A stretch of DNA of 64,000 nt from Carposina sasakii (Eukaryota; Arthropoda; Insecta; Lepidoptera; Carposinidae). Positions 33,130-46,900 of the stretch are shown one piece after another. Below the pieces are notes generated by a model, which saw nothing but the letters and a program-made list of their open reading frames with translations, was not told the DNA's origin and did no database searches. The position numbers were made by a program, and so were the translations under genes. Position 1 is the stretch's first letter. Each line of letters begins with the position of its first letter. The stretch is taken from NCBI GenBank assembly GCA_014607495.2, contig CP053157.1, positions 7,440,001 through 7,504,000 on the forward strand, given 5' to 3'.

Positions 33130-36100
33130 CTAACCAAGTAAATCAGCGTAGGACACATTGGGGCTCAGTTCATGGTACGGCTTGACCAGGTAGACCAGCT
33201 CCGTGCCGACCACTCCCGACAGGTAGTCGCAAAGGGTGCCGGCCACGCGGGCGTCGCTGCTGCTTTGGTGTACCTGGTTTGTCATCAGAGTAAATGCACC
33301 ATACAAAGTATCTATCTACACCTATGAAGACATACAAGCTGATAGATTTCAAGCAATGGAAGCTGATCGTCATAAGGCGTAAAACGACATATAAATAAAT
33401 ATGCAAACACACTGCTATACCCTTAGATGAAAACAAAATAGAAGATAGTGACTCGTCTCCAGCGCGTGGACCGCTTAAATTAGGCCAACGTCGCCTGATT
33501 GTTCTCATTTGCAGTTGAGAGTAGCAATAGCGCGCTCGTGTGACGGAAGAAATTCTTTTTTTATTTTAAGCGGGGTAAAAGTTATCAAAATGCCTTCATG
33601 TACGAGTACTTCTGTGCGTTGTACTAATCAAAGATAAAAATATATGATACATCTATGTGCGACAAGTTAAACAAGCAAACACGTGCCGTACGTGTGCGAA
33701 TGCGCCCGCTGTGTTTCGTTTTTGCAGTAGCTTCTTACCATAGTTATTGTCTGGGACACGAGCTGACACGACTCAACCCGAAATTATTCCGATGAAGCTC
33801 TATTGAAACGCGCTTGTCTCGCTCGCGCTACTGTCGAAATAAATCGGTTTGTATCTATCGCTCAGTAGTGTACAACGTTAAATACAAATACAGCTGTGTG
33901 TGTGTTCGTGCGTGTAGTTGTGTAGAATGCCTAATTTCTAGTTGACGATTTTAAGGACGTGCCCTATCTTCCGCTATGTTGTTTTCATCTAAGGCTATAC
34001 CTATTCGATAAATGGCATAGTGAGATCTGTAGATCACGGAGATCCTACAGTAAGTATAGCAGTACCAGATGTAGATCAGTGACAAGTTGCAAGGCTTAGC
34101 CTGGCCTGAGAGAACGTCCGTGGTTTAGTCGACTCTTAGGTATGACATGCACGTGAAGTCCCGCATCAAAACAGGACTAGCATAGAACAATTAAGGAGGG
34201 GACCATTACCTCATAAAGTCTTCCATTAGCTAGTCTAGCTTGCCTTGCTGCGTATTCCCCAATCAGTTGCAACGTGCGGTGGTTGCTTGGCGGCCGCATG
34301 GAGTATCGCCATGGGTACAATATATATTCCTGAAATAGAATAGTGTTGGTACGTTCTACTCTATTTAGGTTCTTGGTAGTTAAAGACCCAAAGGCACATC
34401 ACCTACCCGTGGTGCACCCATCATACAGACGCGAATCTGGCGCTTAATACCTACCTACCTACAACATAATATAGCGTATTGGTAACATTTACACTTGGAA
34501 CCATTTCCTTGGCCATAGTTTGGTGAAATGTGCTTATGTCATTTGCACACTTCTTCACTCGCAATATAAGTAGGTATGTACCTATGAAGTTATCAGCCTA
34601 TTGCAGTCCACTGCTGGACGTAGGCCTCCCCCAGGGCACGCCACAAGATTGCCATGGGGGCTATTTGCCCATAGTCACCACGCTGGACAGGCGGGTTGCT
34701 GACCGCAGTTTGTATTTTGGACTATGTTGTCAACACAGGAGGCGCTGCTGCCCATCTCTCGGAAACCCTTAATCGCCTCGTACGATACCCACGGGCAGAC
34801 ATGGGGTAGTACGAATTCTACTCTGCCGGCACCACACGGCACTACACCTATGAAGTAGGTATGTAGAACATAAAAGCTGGTTTGTGTAGGAGAATTAATT
34901 CATTTTTTAAATTGATTATTTATGTTTAGGCACATTGAGTTTTACCTTTTTGGGCACATAGCTAGCATGTAAATGCATGGCCAAGCGGATGGAGCCCCCC
35001 AGATCGTCGACGTACTTCCGGATCGCTTGAGCTTCGGCTGATGAGAATGGTTTTGGGCCAGGGTAGTGTGGCGAGCAGCTGTCTGGAGTTTTGCGTACAT
35101 CGTCTGCAGCATACTAAACTGTTCAGCTCATAGCCTCGAAAGTGAAGATTTACTTGATTAACATAGCTAATGTACCTCGAGGTACATTATGGTCGATTCT
35201 GGCAGTCACACTTAAACCTAAACGTAAAATTAGTCCTACCTGTCCTTTTCTCTTTCAGCCATTTATGTCAAGAACGGAGACAGATAGACCTGACTAAGAT
35301 TAGGTTTAGGTAAGGTTAGGTATGACTGCCGGAATCGACCCTATTGTCTCTTTTGTTAAATTTAAAAAAAGTACATAGGTAACTGTAACGCTTCAAACGA
35401 ATGAAAAATAGATACCTATACCTAGCTACAACAGGCTACAAAATTTCAAGAATATTGGTTAAGTAAAGTTTGTGCTAGATGTGTGTGTGTTATTAGTTAC
35501 TAATACGAATACGATAATAGGGATGAGGTCTGACCATGACATTACCTTGCCAATGATAAGCAAAGTTGCGGTTAACGTTGGTACCAAAACAATCGTAGTG
35601 TCCTGGCTGCTTGTCGACATTCTTGTGCCACATTTCAGGTCTGTGGGTCTCATGCGTGCTCAGATTTTGTGCCCATTTCAATTCGTTCAGTGGCGGTAAC
35701 GATCTACGGCTTTGCGTGAAGTTGATGCCGTCAGGGTTTGCCATTGGTATCATATACCTATTAGAAATACATTGAAAAAATAATTTCTCATGTTGGTGCC
35801 GGGCTGCACTAGAATACATCAGCTGCATCTCCTTTCGTGCATGTCGAAATCGGGCATTCTCTTAGGCGATAAGCTAGCAACTTGCCACTGATCATTAACA
35901 TCAGTCTCCGCTATGCTAAACGTGGTTGGGATCTCCGTAGTGATCCTGCAGGTTTGGCTACCCCATTTTGGGAACACAGTCGTGTCCAATTCGATATATG
36001 AAAAAGTAAAGTTTATAAGATCATGATGATTATCAAATTTTAAGACTATCAATCTATGGAGGAAATTAAGGTTTAAAAGAAAAACTCTTACCAATCATAA

Positions 36101-36631
36101 TCATTGAAGAATGGAGTTTGATAGTTGCTGTCATAGAGGAGCTTATCTGATAGTTCTAATATAGCGTTAGTGGCACCCCAAGCCATAGCATGCAAAGCTG
36201 CAAAAAATATTGAAGCAATGGACATATAGCGAGATTGAGAGACCGTACGAACGACGACATCTTGTTTACTACATCTTATCCAATAGTAGATAGAAAGCAT
36301 TTATTTATGATCTAGAGAAGGTTGCCTAAATGATAAATGAAGGCAGCGAGTCATAGACTGATAATATCTGATAACCGCAATATCTAATAGCAAGTACTAA
36401 CCTCCAATTATAAGAATACCAGGTTTCCTACTGAATTTGTCACTACGTAGCTCAAGTGCCACTATGCTTCGATTGCCGAAGGTTCTTGGAGACATTTCCA
36501 CTACCTTCACGATTTCTGGATTCTCGCGGGCCATCTCTGATACAGTGTCTAGCATTGTGTCATAGTCTATGTACTCGGTGAAACGCATGCTTGAGTCTGC
36601 TTTAGGAATTGATCGCAGTTTAGCCCCAGAT
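33130..36631 (-). CDS. M14 carboxypeptidase-like protein, catalytic residues replaced (5' end unresolved)
   Basis: Minus-strand exons: 36631-36402, 36197-36092, 35757-35546, 35103-34946, 34329-34210, 33273-33130 (stop 33132-33130), all in phase. The fold is clear: SMRFTEYIDYDTMLDTVSEM and FGNRSIVALEL (start of domain), WYMIPMANPDGINFT, FGTNVNRNFAYHW (GVDLNRNF-like), LAMHLHASYVPKK and EYILYPWRYS. M14 enzymes bind zinc through HxxE plus a later His. Here the first motif is LHAMAW: His kept, Glu replaced by Ala. The second His (MHLHASY) is kept. The general-base Glu region (IELRDTG type) reads ELVYLVKPYHELS, with no Glu at the expected place. A peptidase-inactive protein is likely. The exon carrying a signal peptide was not identified; it should lie above 36650. 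Confidence 0.8.
33416..33999. mobile_element. DNA element with ~35-bp TIRs in carboxypeptidase-like intron
   Basis: The left end reads CCTTAGATGAAAACAAAATA then GAAGATAG; the right end is its imperfect inverse (CTATCTTCCGCTATG, GTTTTCATCTAAGG). About 584 bp, no transposase seen; the class is unknown. Confidence 0.65.
34585..34850 (-). repeat. RTE-type tail, inverted
   Basis: AGCCTATTGCAGTCCACTGC and GGACGTAGGCCTCCCCCAGG mark the inverted 3' tail also seen at 11090-11312. Confidence 0.65.
35186..35342. repeat. MITE, GGTCGATTC(C/T)GGCAGTCA family, copy 1
   Basis: GGTCGATTCTGGCAGTCACA at the left is mirrored by GACTGCCGGAATCGACC at the right. A second copy is at 45806-45950. It lies in an intron of the minus-strand carboxypeptidase-like gene. 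Confidence 0.7.
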
Positions 36632-37164
36632 CTGAAAAGTAGTTTCAGACTTACACTTGTAAACCTATGTATGTGTAATAAATTAAACCAAAACATGCTC
36701 TTGGTATTTGGCTTTTTCTTCGAAAGGTAGAAATCGTGTCTTAGATTTCATCCGTAGCTTGAATGAACATCTGAATTTATTGGAATCTGAATTATTTTTG
36801 GAATGTTCTGAACTTACAATGCAAAATTTCGTGGCGGAAATAGCGAGGTGAATAAAACACCGAAGAAATAAAGAACACTGATCAAGTAGATTTTTATTTG
36901 AAATAACATTATTATATCATATTCTGTTAATATTTAAAAAAAATCCATCTGATTTTATCGCAGATAGCAGAATATATTAAGTTTTTGACAAATATTGATG
37001 CAATCAATTCTGACAAAATTTTAAATAATGCGTGGGGCAAAGAAATGTAGGCACAATGTGTGTACAAACAATTTGTCAGGTTACTGTAAATATGAAAACT
37101 TGTGCCCAAAGAATACTTAGGTAATTTTGTAACGTTATACCTACAGTCTTCCTACAGTATAGGC

Positions 37165-37567
37165 CAGTGATGGCGAACCTTTAGTGATATACGTGCCATT
37201 TTTATGAGACAAATATATCTATGACGTGCCATCAAATAATTTAGGCATATTGATATTATTGAACAAAAATAAAACTAGATGATATTAAGTATATACTAGG
37301 TATTTATTAAAAATTCAAAAGTACAATTATCGGTATATAAAAAAATTGTGTAATTTCTGCTGTTTCAAATAAGATGCTAAGTATTTTATGTCAGGCTCTT
37401 ACTTTGTTACTTTCTGCAGAATGCAAGCTGCTAAACTAGAGTCATCTGACAAACGGTTTCGATGCAATTTTTTTATGTTATTCATTCTTATCTGTATCAT
37501 TAGGCGTGCCTGAACTATTTTGTTGCGTGCCAGGGGTGGCACGCGTGCCATTGGTTCGCCATCCCTG
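37165..37567. mobile_element. hAT element between the divergent carboxypeptidase-like genes
   Basis: Termini CAGTGATGGCGAACC and GGTTCGCCATCCCTG bound 403 bp with an exact 8-bp duplication GTATAGGC (37157-37164, 37568-37575). Non-autonomous. Confidence 0.85.
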
Positions 37568-37922
37568 GTATAGGCAGTCCATCTTAGATCCATGTGCATC
37601 AGTTTGTCAAGTTTCAGAACTTTAGAATGAATCTACCAATATGAAATGGAAAAATCAATTTTACACTGTGATCTTTTTCCTTATCCTTCAATAATCCTGT
37701 AGAAAATTGAAGAAAAGATTATTCATATGTTATTTCTTAAATAAAATCAAGCCCGGATGGACAACAAGTTTAGTGTGCTGAAAGTTGGAAACAGAGCTCT
37801 AACCTCTGTTGCGACTACAGTCACAGCTCTGGCAAGTAACACCGTGAACCTCTTTTAAGAGTTTTTAACAGAAGATTGTCAGTCAAGATGGAATGTCAAA
37901 ATATGATCAGCTTTTTGCTAAC

Positions 37923-40900
37923 ATGAAAACTTATATTCTTTTGATAATAATAAGTATTTTACAATTAGGATCTTCCTTACTTCTTGTTAATTCTAGTGAA
38001 TTTGATTCAAATACATTATGTCCCTCCAAATGTAAGTACCTAATTTCTGTTTACCCTCTTATACTACTTGTTTAAGTACCTACATACATATAGCTGAGGT
38101 ATTTAGTCCACTGTAGAAGGATATCTTCATGGAATTGAGAATTGTAGACATGCACTTCATTATCTCTACTAACATGGTTAACAATAATCGTTTTAGCATC
38201 CAGACGAAAAAGAGGAATCGAGTACACTCGTTGGCAGGCTACGGCTGATACAACACCCCAATTCATTGTTAAAGTATTGGATGAAGATATAACTACTAGC
38301 TATCCGAAAAAAGTTTTTGCTGTAAACATACAGCCTTCTACTACTAGCAATGAAAAGATAATAGTAGGTGGAGTCATTGTGCCTCCTGGTACGGTACCGG
38401 ACAACATAATGGCAAGGGAAATGGATTACACCAGGTTTATGCCACCAACTTCGCTGGAAGGTACTCAAATTGAAGGAGAATTGCACCTTTCGCCGATTGT
38501 TCGACCCATAAATTCAGTTCCTCAACCGATCCCTAAAGGTAAACACAATTAGGTACTTATCAAATTGAATGGTAATGAATGAGTAATTAGGTATTAAATG
38601 TAGCCTATTACTTTAATATCTTCAGGTGTAAATATTGAACTACCTACTCATTGAAATTTTATTTATGTGATTTTGCTTTATAGAGAAGAGCTTCGGTTCA
38701 AGCTTTGCTTCAACCACACCAATAATTTTCAAAAAACAAGAGAACATCTTACGAAATGCACAGCGTGATGAAAGTCCACCTGCGGGACCGCACTTCTTGC
38801 CTAGGACAAATGATTTGTTGCCGCGGCAGAACGTACCAGTCACTGCTGTTGCATTCTCACCTCGTACATCTCGTGCACCCCCTAATCAGCTTAGTGCACA
38901 ACGGCGTGTAAGTTCGCACATACATATTCATACCTAATGTTATTTTCTCAGTATTTGGTAACAGTGTAAATTATTATTTGCAGTTATTTTATGTGCAGAA
39001 CCCAACACGTACAACACAAGCGCCTTCACACGCAGATCTCAAATATCCTGGCAGAACTCAATCATTTAATGACGATTTGGCTAACTTTGATGAATTTATT
39101 GAGGAAGAAGTTCTTACGAATAATTTTACAGTCACTCGTACTAGTAAGACTGATTTTAATGATCTTGATAGAACTATATCCTTGGATATGGAAGAAATTA
39201 CGGAAGATCCCTTTGATACTAAGTCGAGTAGAGTTACTTCTAAACAAAATTCTAAAATAGATCATGAAGACCTAGATGTTGTTTATAATATGATGTTTTA
39301 TGAAGACGATGATAATAATAAAACAAGATTAGCGTTAGGAGACAACGAGGACTACAGAAATTCTGATAATATAGAAAGCTATGTAGATGCTGAAAAAGCA
39401 TCTGAAAAAACGCCTGCTTCTCACGAAACTCACCATAATATAAACGGTCGAAAAACTGCTCCTTTAAATAACGGAACAGAAATGGTGTCGGTCATATACG
39501 ACGATGATGAAGGTGATGAAGGTGAGCGGACCAGTACCCAAAAGGGCCATGTTAGTAAAGGCATGCCAGTTGGAGGACCTATTAGACCCTCAACTACTAA
39601 ACGTAAATATGGCAAAATTACTACAAAAGACAAAAATAAAGATATGAAACCAATATGCACCTTATTAAAACTTCGAAATCTAAGTTTTAATTCACCTAGG
39701 ACATTACCAGAGGTAGGCATATCTAATTGTAATAAAAACATAGAGGTTAATAATTCTGTATTCCCGTTGGCCCCATAATTTTTTCCCTATCATGGGGCCA
39801 ACGGGAAGTAGAGATGGGTCATCGACGATTTTTTCGTAAACGAAACGAGACCGTTCATCGTCGATCGTCGACTAGTCGATCAACCAGTCGAATTCGTCGA
39901 CTAGTTCATTACGTGTCTAAGAGTCTATTTAGAGTCGAAATGAACTAGTAGTCTAAATTTTAGACGATGATGCGTGCGTAGCGTTATAATTAAACGTAAT
40001 CATAACGTAAGAGCCGCATTGCCTTCAATTTCGATATCTGAGGTTCCTGGCAGTTCCCAAACACATTTCCGGTGTCAAAAATAGTAAAACTGGCCGCCAT
40101 TTTGAACTTTTTAGATAAGTGCCGGATTGCTACCAAAATCGATATCTGAGGTTCTTCGCAGTTCCCAAACACATATCCGATGTCAAAAATAATAAAAGTG
40201 ATCGCCATTTTGAACTTTTTAGCTAAGTGCCAGATTACTTCCAAAATCTTTTTTAACTTTTGACGTCGGAAATGTGTTTGGGAACTGCCAGGAACCTCAG
40301 ATATTGTAATTGAAGGCAATCCGACTTAACTAAAAAGTTCAATATGGCGGCCACTTTTACTATTTTTACTTTAAAATCAAAACATTCTAGAAACCTGTTT
40401 AGAGAAATGTAAAAACCAGTTTATATCCACTACTCTGGTTTCTCTTTCACGTACGTGAACAGGATCCTTTTTCTACAATCAACAGAATAAATTTGAAATA
40501 GTACAATAAAAGTATTTTAAAATATGAACGGAAGTATGGTAGTAATAAAGCTCCAATTCATTCGACTACCGCGTCAACGTCACATCGCATTCTCGTCGAA
40601 TGTTACACGACTACGTTCAAAAGCCGTACCGTCGCGCGTCGACGCGGTCTCGTCGAAATGAACGTGGACTATTTAAAATACATACATACCTACATACATA
40701 CATATAATCACGCCTTTATCCCTTAAGGGGTAGGCAGAGCACCAAGGGCCGATAGAACCACATGGTGCCACTTCTGACCAATTTTGAGGGTATAGTTGAG
40801 ATGTACAAGTTCGGTTAGTAGTGACAGGTGGTCAGCCCATCGCCTACAAAACACCAAGACCCTCTTGTCCCTCTACTGACTTGTACAGTTTGCCCGGGAA

Positions 40901-43900
40901 GAGAACCAGCTGTATACTTACTTTTATTTTTTCATATATTTATATATTTTTTTTCACTCCCAGAGCAGCATAGAAGTAATTTAAATAAAATAACCGTCTA
41001 TGAATTCGACTAGTCTACGAATGAACGATAAACCGTTGAATCGTCGAATGTAGATGGACTAGTCGATTCGACTAGTTCGTTGAATAAACGCTCATCGCTA
41101 ACGGGAAGTAAAAAAAAAACGATATCAAATACATTCCCGCTGGCCCCATTAATTAATTAACGGGGACACGGCTAATGGGGCCAGCGGTAATACACGATTT
41201 TAATCTGGGGCCTTAGACAAAGTAACGGTCGAATCGACAGATGTTCGTCATCGACACGTTTGCTTTCATAGCAAGCTCTCATTTTCGCACGTGTTTTTCG
41301 CTAGAGTGTGGCGACAACGAACGATGCATAATGTTACATTGTCTAATCAACCTAAAGTAAAACTAAATTAAACTAACTAAATAAAAAGTAAATTAAAAAC
41401 AAGTATTTTTTACCAATAGATAACAGCCCAGCTCAAACATTGGGCAGAAACGAGTCCTGTAGTAAAATGGCTAGATATAACGAATGGGAATCTGACGACG
41501 ATGGAGAATCCAGTTTATATGATGAAAGTTGAAGATCTCAGCAGTGGACAAATATATACAGCAAAGGAGACAGTTCTGATTGTAGCAGGTATTCCCAAAA
41601 TCTTTTTGAGATCAGTAATGAGTATCTTAGTGAGACGGGAGCTATTACGAATTATTTTGTGAATTAGCATGCACAGAAGCTTTTATTCATATTGGGATTT
41701 TGACCAGTATTTTGATTTATTTATGTAGACTACTAGATGTTGCATAGGAATTAATACCTTTCTTCATTGTAGGCATACAGGGGCGTGATCACCATGCTGT
41801 TGCGGCAGCAATGTACGTTCTGTACGAACTTATCGACAGAGGCGACATGCACGTGGATTTATTAACCAAATACAGATTCTGGATTGTTCCGGTTTTTAAT
41901 CCCGATGGATACGAATACTCTATGACATTTCCTCATGTACGTACTTTTCGTTATTACAATTGGTAGAATTGCGACCCGTGTTTTATATTTTCGGTTTTCG
42001 TATTAAATTAAAACTACCATGCAACATATAGTCTTAGGTACTATACCTGCATACAGTGCTTTCTTAGAAATCGCAGTCGAATTTGTGAATGTGCTTTTGT
42101 ATAAGTTCAAGAAACAAAACCGTTGCGTACCTACTGCAACCAAATAGGTGTGTGAAGAAAATTAAGCACTAATTAAAATTAATCTGCGGACTGTGCAGTG
42201 TACATAAAAATTTTGATTTTAAAACCGATACTGCAACCAAGTACATAGGTACCAGCGCGCATTGGGTCTGGCTCATTATAGATAACTGCGTAAATAAATT
42301 TGTGAATATTACCTCATTTATCCACATAAACAATAGCATTTTTAAGTCGTTACATTCTGCAACTAATTAGGTATGTGAAAATTAGACACTAATCAAATTA
42401 TTCTGCGGTTGAAGTTCAAGTGCAGTGCGCAACGGCCCTGGCCAATCATTGGCATCTGCGTACGAGTAAATTTGTGAATAATACACACTTATCTACTTAA
42501 TTTTATTGTACTGATATCTGTTAGAATGTAGATAGCTTACGTACGATAAAATACTTTAATCAATTTAGTATTATATATTTATTCAGTAATAATAATATAC
42601 ATACATACATATAATCACGCCTTTATTTACGGGGTAGGCAGAGCACCAAGGGCCGATAGAACCACATGGTGCCACTTCTGACCAATTTTGAGGGTATAGT
42701 TGAGATGTACAAGTTCGGTTAGTAGTGACAGGTGGTCAGATCATCGTCTACAAAACACCAAGACCCTCTTGTCCCTCTACTGACTTGTACAGTATGCCCG
42801 GGAGGAGAAGCAGATGTCGTATTATACGTTTTTTTTTCACTCCCAGAGCAGCATAGAAGAAATAATAATATGATTGGCAAAAAATAAAAATTTGCTGAAT
42901 GAACACCTTATTGTTGTCGATACAAATGCCATCTAATTATACCTATATTATAATTATGATATCATAGTGTTATACAAATACAGTAGTGAGTGGAACTAGA
43001 ATGCAACACCCGGGACCCGGGACGTTAGTGGGCAAAAATGAAATCTTACACGAGTAAAATCTTACTGATATCCAACTATGTTCTATGGTATCTAGTAATG
43101 GTGCCTTCATGAGAATTTCCTAACCAAGATGCATTATACTATGATTCTGTTGATTAATAAAAATATAATTAATGAAGTATGTATTAACTGCGGCCGTAAT
43201 TTTTTACTTCTACTTACTATCGCAGTGATCTAAATTTTAATTAAATGAACATTGTACTTATGTGCATTTATATTCCAATTTTAGCGAAGAGAATGGGCGA
43301 AGAATCTTCACCAGGAGTGGGAGATATGTAAGGGTCACTCCTGCATGTCGTGCGAGACACACGGCCTGCGTTGCACGCTCAAGACTTGCTACGGAGTCAA
43401 CCTGGACAGGAATTTCGAGTACCAATGGATACCAAGTAATCATGTTTGTAAATTAAATTGGTCTTTGTGAATTAGCTCACTCTGGTGAAAAAAATTCCAT
43501 TTTATTATTAATATTTTATAATTATCCAATTAATTCCCCATTGATTTTATGTGTACACATATTTGTGTAAACTATGTCCTTATCCCATTAAATTTCTGTA
43601 CGTTTCTCTGTGTCAAACCCTGTAACAATAAATATGATAGACACTCGCTATAATTAATCAAACTAAAATATGGGGTTTTTGGTTTTATCAAGAGTCTTAT
43701 TGGGGAAATAAACGTATTTCTCTTAGCCTACCCTAGATAGATTTCAGAATTATAAAATATTTGTCCATAGACGAACACAAAGTCTAACTAAAGTACCTAC
43801 TAGCTTTTCCTAGAAAGCGTGCTGTCTAAGAAACATAGAAGCGTTGTAAGAATAAGCTTGTAAGTCGCTGGGTAACTTACGTATTTCCTTTTTTAGTGGA

Positions 43901-46900
43901 GGAGCTGCGTACAGAGCACCCTTGCGGCAACCTATACGCCGGGCCGCGGCAGCTGAGTGAACCCGAAACTCGTGCGTTAACGCAGCTTCTACACGAGCAG
44001 AAGACTCCCATTTACGCCTTCATTGCTTTCAAGGAGGGTGATGTGCTGGTAAGCTATAGTATAATTTCGTGTTAGCAGTAGAAACCACTGTTTATGACAA
44101 TCACAGAGAGAAATCATGTAAGTACGTCATACATTGGTGTTCTTTTTAGATTAGAGGTGGTACAGTAAAACCTATAAATACGTATAATTATATATGTGCA
44201 CAGGTATAGTTTGTACCTAAATGAGTATATCAGCTGAACAATTACATGAAATTATTTTAAAACAAAGTAAATACATACATAGAATGAGCTACCGTTAGAT
44301 GATTTAGACGAGAGTACGCTGCTACGACGCGATAGTCTACGAGCTTTTTGCTACGAATACAACTTGACTACGGACTACGAACTGGGAGCTACAAGGACGG
44401 TTGTCTTACTACATTCGTTCAATATTTTTATACGCTTTATATGATAAATGTTTTGAAGATTTTTCATCTATAAAGAAAAAAACCTATAAGTATATTAGAT
44501 TTAGCTTCTGATATTTATTTGTTACAGGGTGTAATGTACCCATATTCCCACACAAGGAAAAAACGAGCTTACGACAGCGTTTATGTAAGTAGACTTTGGA
44601 AGTTCATTGAGTTATTTCACTTACATGCAAACTATTCGCAATGAATATTTTCATAAAGTTGGTGCCAATAGTATAAGAAATTACTACGATTTATTATGAT
44701 ACGAACATTGCGAATATTCTATCAGGTTTTTTTATATTTCCAAATTTCCAATTAAGTTTTTACAGGACTTGTGCCCTAACATCGTCCGTACATGTAAGAA
44801 AGAAACCACATATCCTAAGATGACCATAATCATCACCAGCACGTGTTCTGTGTAATCAGGGTATCAAAATGTTCGTAATTTTTTTCTTGCTCTGAGTCTA
44901 CTTTTCCCTTCGTCAAACAACGATCGCACTACGTAATGTTGATAATCGTCTACTTATCAATATAATTATACCTGATTTTTAATATACATACATATAATCA
45001 CGCCTTTATCCCATACGAGTTAGGCAGAACACCAAGGGCCGATAGAACCACATGGTGCCACTTCTGACTTTTAATATAGTTTAGCTAAAATAGGATAACC
45101 AGAACCACAGGCAATTAACATAGCATTATATAAATGATCAGTGACGAGATGCTGCTCATCGCCCGAGACAAGGCTCCTGATCGCCATATGCAGCTGATGT
45201 ATTCCAGTGAAGCCTAGCAGCATCACAGTACAGGCTATATAAGTATGTGCTTTATGATATTGACTGTATTTTAGCGACAACTAGCCCTAAAGGCAGCGAG
45301 CGCAGCGAACGCCATCAGCGGGCGGCCGTACGTCGGCGGACAGACGTCGGACTTCCTACGTTGGTATCTTTTCTTTTAATTGTTTTACTAGGTCTATAGA
45401 AAAATATTATTGTGCAATATGTGTTTTCTAAATACCATTTGAGTAACATTGAAACATATCTTGTACTTATCTTACGATGTCTAACAACGGAGATCTGACT
45501 AGGTTAATTATACCTAAAAATTTTACATTCTTCGTATGTACCCATTTCCTAGAGAACTCGGGTATTATCTTAGGCGATGAACTAGCTATAAATTGTCACT
45601 GATCATTTTCATCTGTCCCTGCCATGGTAAATGTGGGCGTGGGATCTCTTTTATGATCCTACAGCTCTGGCTACCCCATTTCGGGATAGCCATGCCTATA
45701 TATTATTTTCTCACAGCCACATAAATAGGGCAATGCATATTATACTCGTATACTCCTTACTACTGCTGCTTACTGCTTATAACTAACTGTATTGAATCAT
45801 TAGGGTCGATTCCGGCAGTCACACTTGAACCTAAACCTAATCTTAGTCAGGTCTATCTCACTCCGTTCTTAACATAAATGGTTGAGAGAGAAAAGGACAG
45901 GTAGCACTAAATTTACGTTTAGGTTTAAGTGTGACTGCCGGAATCGACCATATTAGTTACCAATGAAGCAGTACCTTGTATTTTCAGTATTATATGTTTG
46001 CAGCGCTGTACGCGGGCGGCATAGAGGACTGGGTGGACGGCCACCTCGGCATCGATAACACGTATACCATCATGATGTTTCGGCCTTCTGACTCCTACAC
46101 CTCTAAACAATTAACTGAGGTATCTATTACATTTAGTCACATTCCGCAGCTATCCAAATCGATGAGCATGTATGAAAAATTTGATGAATGTGGACGAGGC
46201 AAAAGGTGTTTGGAACGTACTAGATGGACATCTGTAGTAACTGCCTAGCAATTGAAAATAGGCGTGAGGCTATGTATGGTTGACAGCTTGGTTCTACCTG
46301 AAATTTCAGAATGTATAAAAATTTCATTTAAAAAAATTACAAGGATATTGTTCGTGTGTAGATTTTTTTCGTCATTTTGTGGAAACTAGGCAACAGAAAG
46401 ATGTTGGTATCATTTCTAGTTTTAATCTCACTTGATACGAATAAAATAAAATAGAAAAAATAAAATCTGTACTAATAATCTGTCTAATAATATGTACTGA
46501 AATCACGCCCTCAGTAGCATTGATGGATTTTTATCAATAGGTATAGATAGAGATACAAGCACCTAATTATTTATCGATTGACTATACAGGATGTTTGTGA
46601 CAGCCAGGCAAATATTGATACCATGACTTCAGACCATGATTCTGAGGCGGAAAACACTGAAAATTTTCGCAGGAAAATTCCAAAATTTTCCGACTTTTTT
46701 CATATTTTCAGGAAAAACTAGTTTAGTTCGTTTAATTATGCGTTATATAATGACTTAAAAAATAACGGTGTTATTACAAAAGAGCGCCTAAAGTTAGACT
46801 CGTTTTAAATATGATACTTGACAGCAAAATATATAGAATATCCGTCAACTTTAAGCAATGTTTCGCTTAAATGATGCTTAGGTATATTCTTTTGTTATAA

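Larger units (their letters stand above)
39809..41100. mobile_element. hAT-like element carrying nested repeats
   Basis: Starts TAGAGATGGGTCATCG and ends CTCATCGCTA, with an exact 8-bp duplication ACGGGAAG (39801-39808, 41101-41108). Subterminal regions are full of GTCGACTAGTCGA-like motifs. It contains a tandem plus inverted block (40010-40375) and a dispersed repeat (40682-40975). No transposase seen. Confidence 0.75.
39757..41193. repeat. MITE interrupted by a hAT element
   Basis: Termini GTATTCCCGTTGGCCCCAT and ATGGGGCCAGCGGTAATAC belong to one small hairpin-rich element split by the hAT insertion at 39809-41100. Outer parts: 39757-39808 and 41109-41193. It lies in the intron between exons 4 and 5 of the plus-strand carboxypeptidase-like gene. 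Confidence 0.6.

Noticed and set aside
34530..34772. 80-codon frame in the carboxypeptidase-like intron
   Set aside because: It is a chance frame in the inverted RTE-type tail repeat.
36780..36900. Candidate signal-peptide exon for the minus-strand carboxypeptidase-like gene (before a GTAAGT at 36816)
   Set aside because: A hydrophobic stretch can be read, but no ATG or acceptor fits and its phase does not match the next exon, so the 5' end was left open.
39062..39741. Minus-strand frames opposite carboxypeptidase-like exon 4
   Set aside because: Antisense shadows of the acidic extension; no start or splice support.
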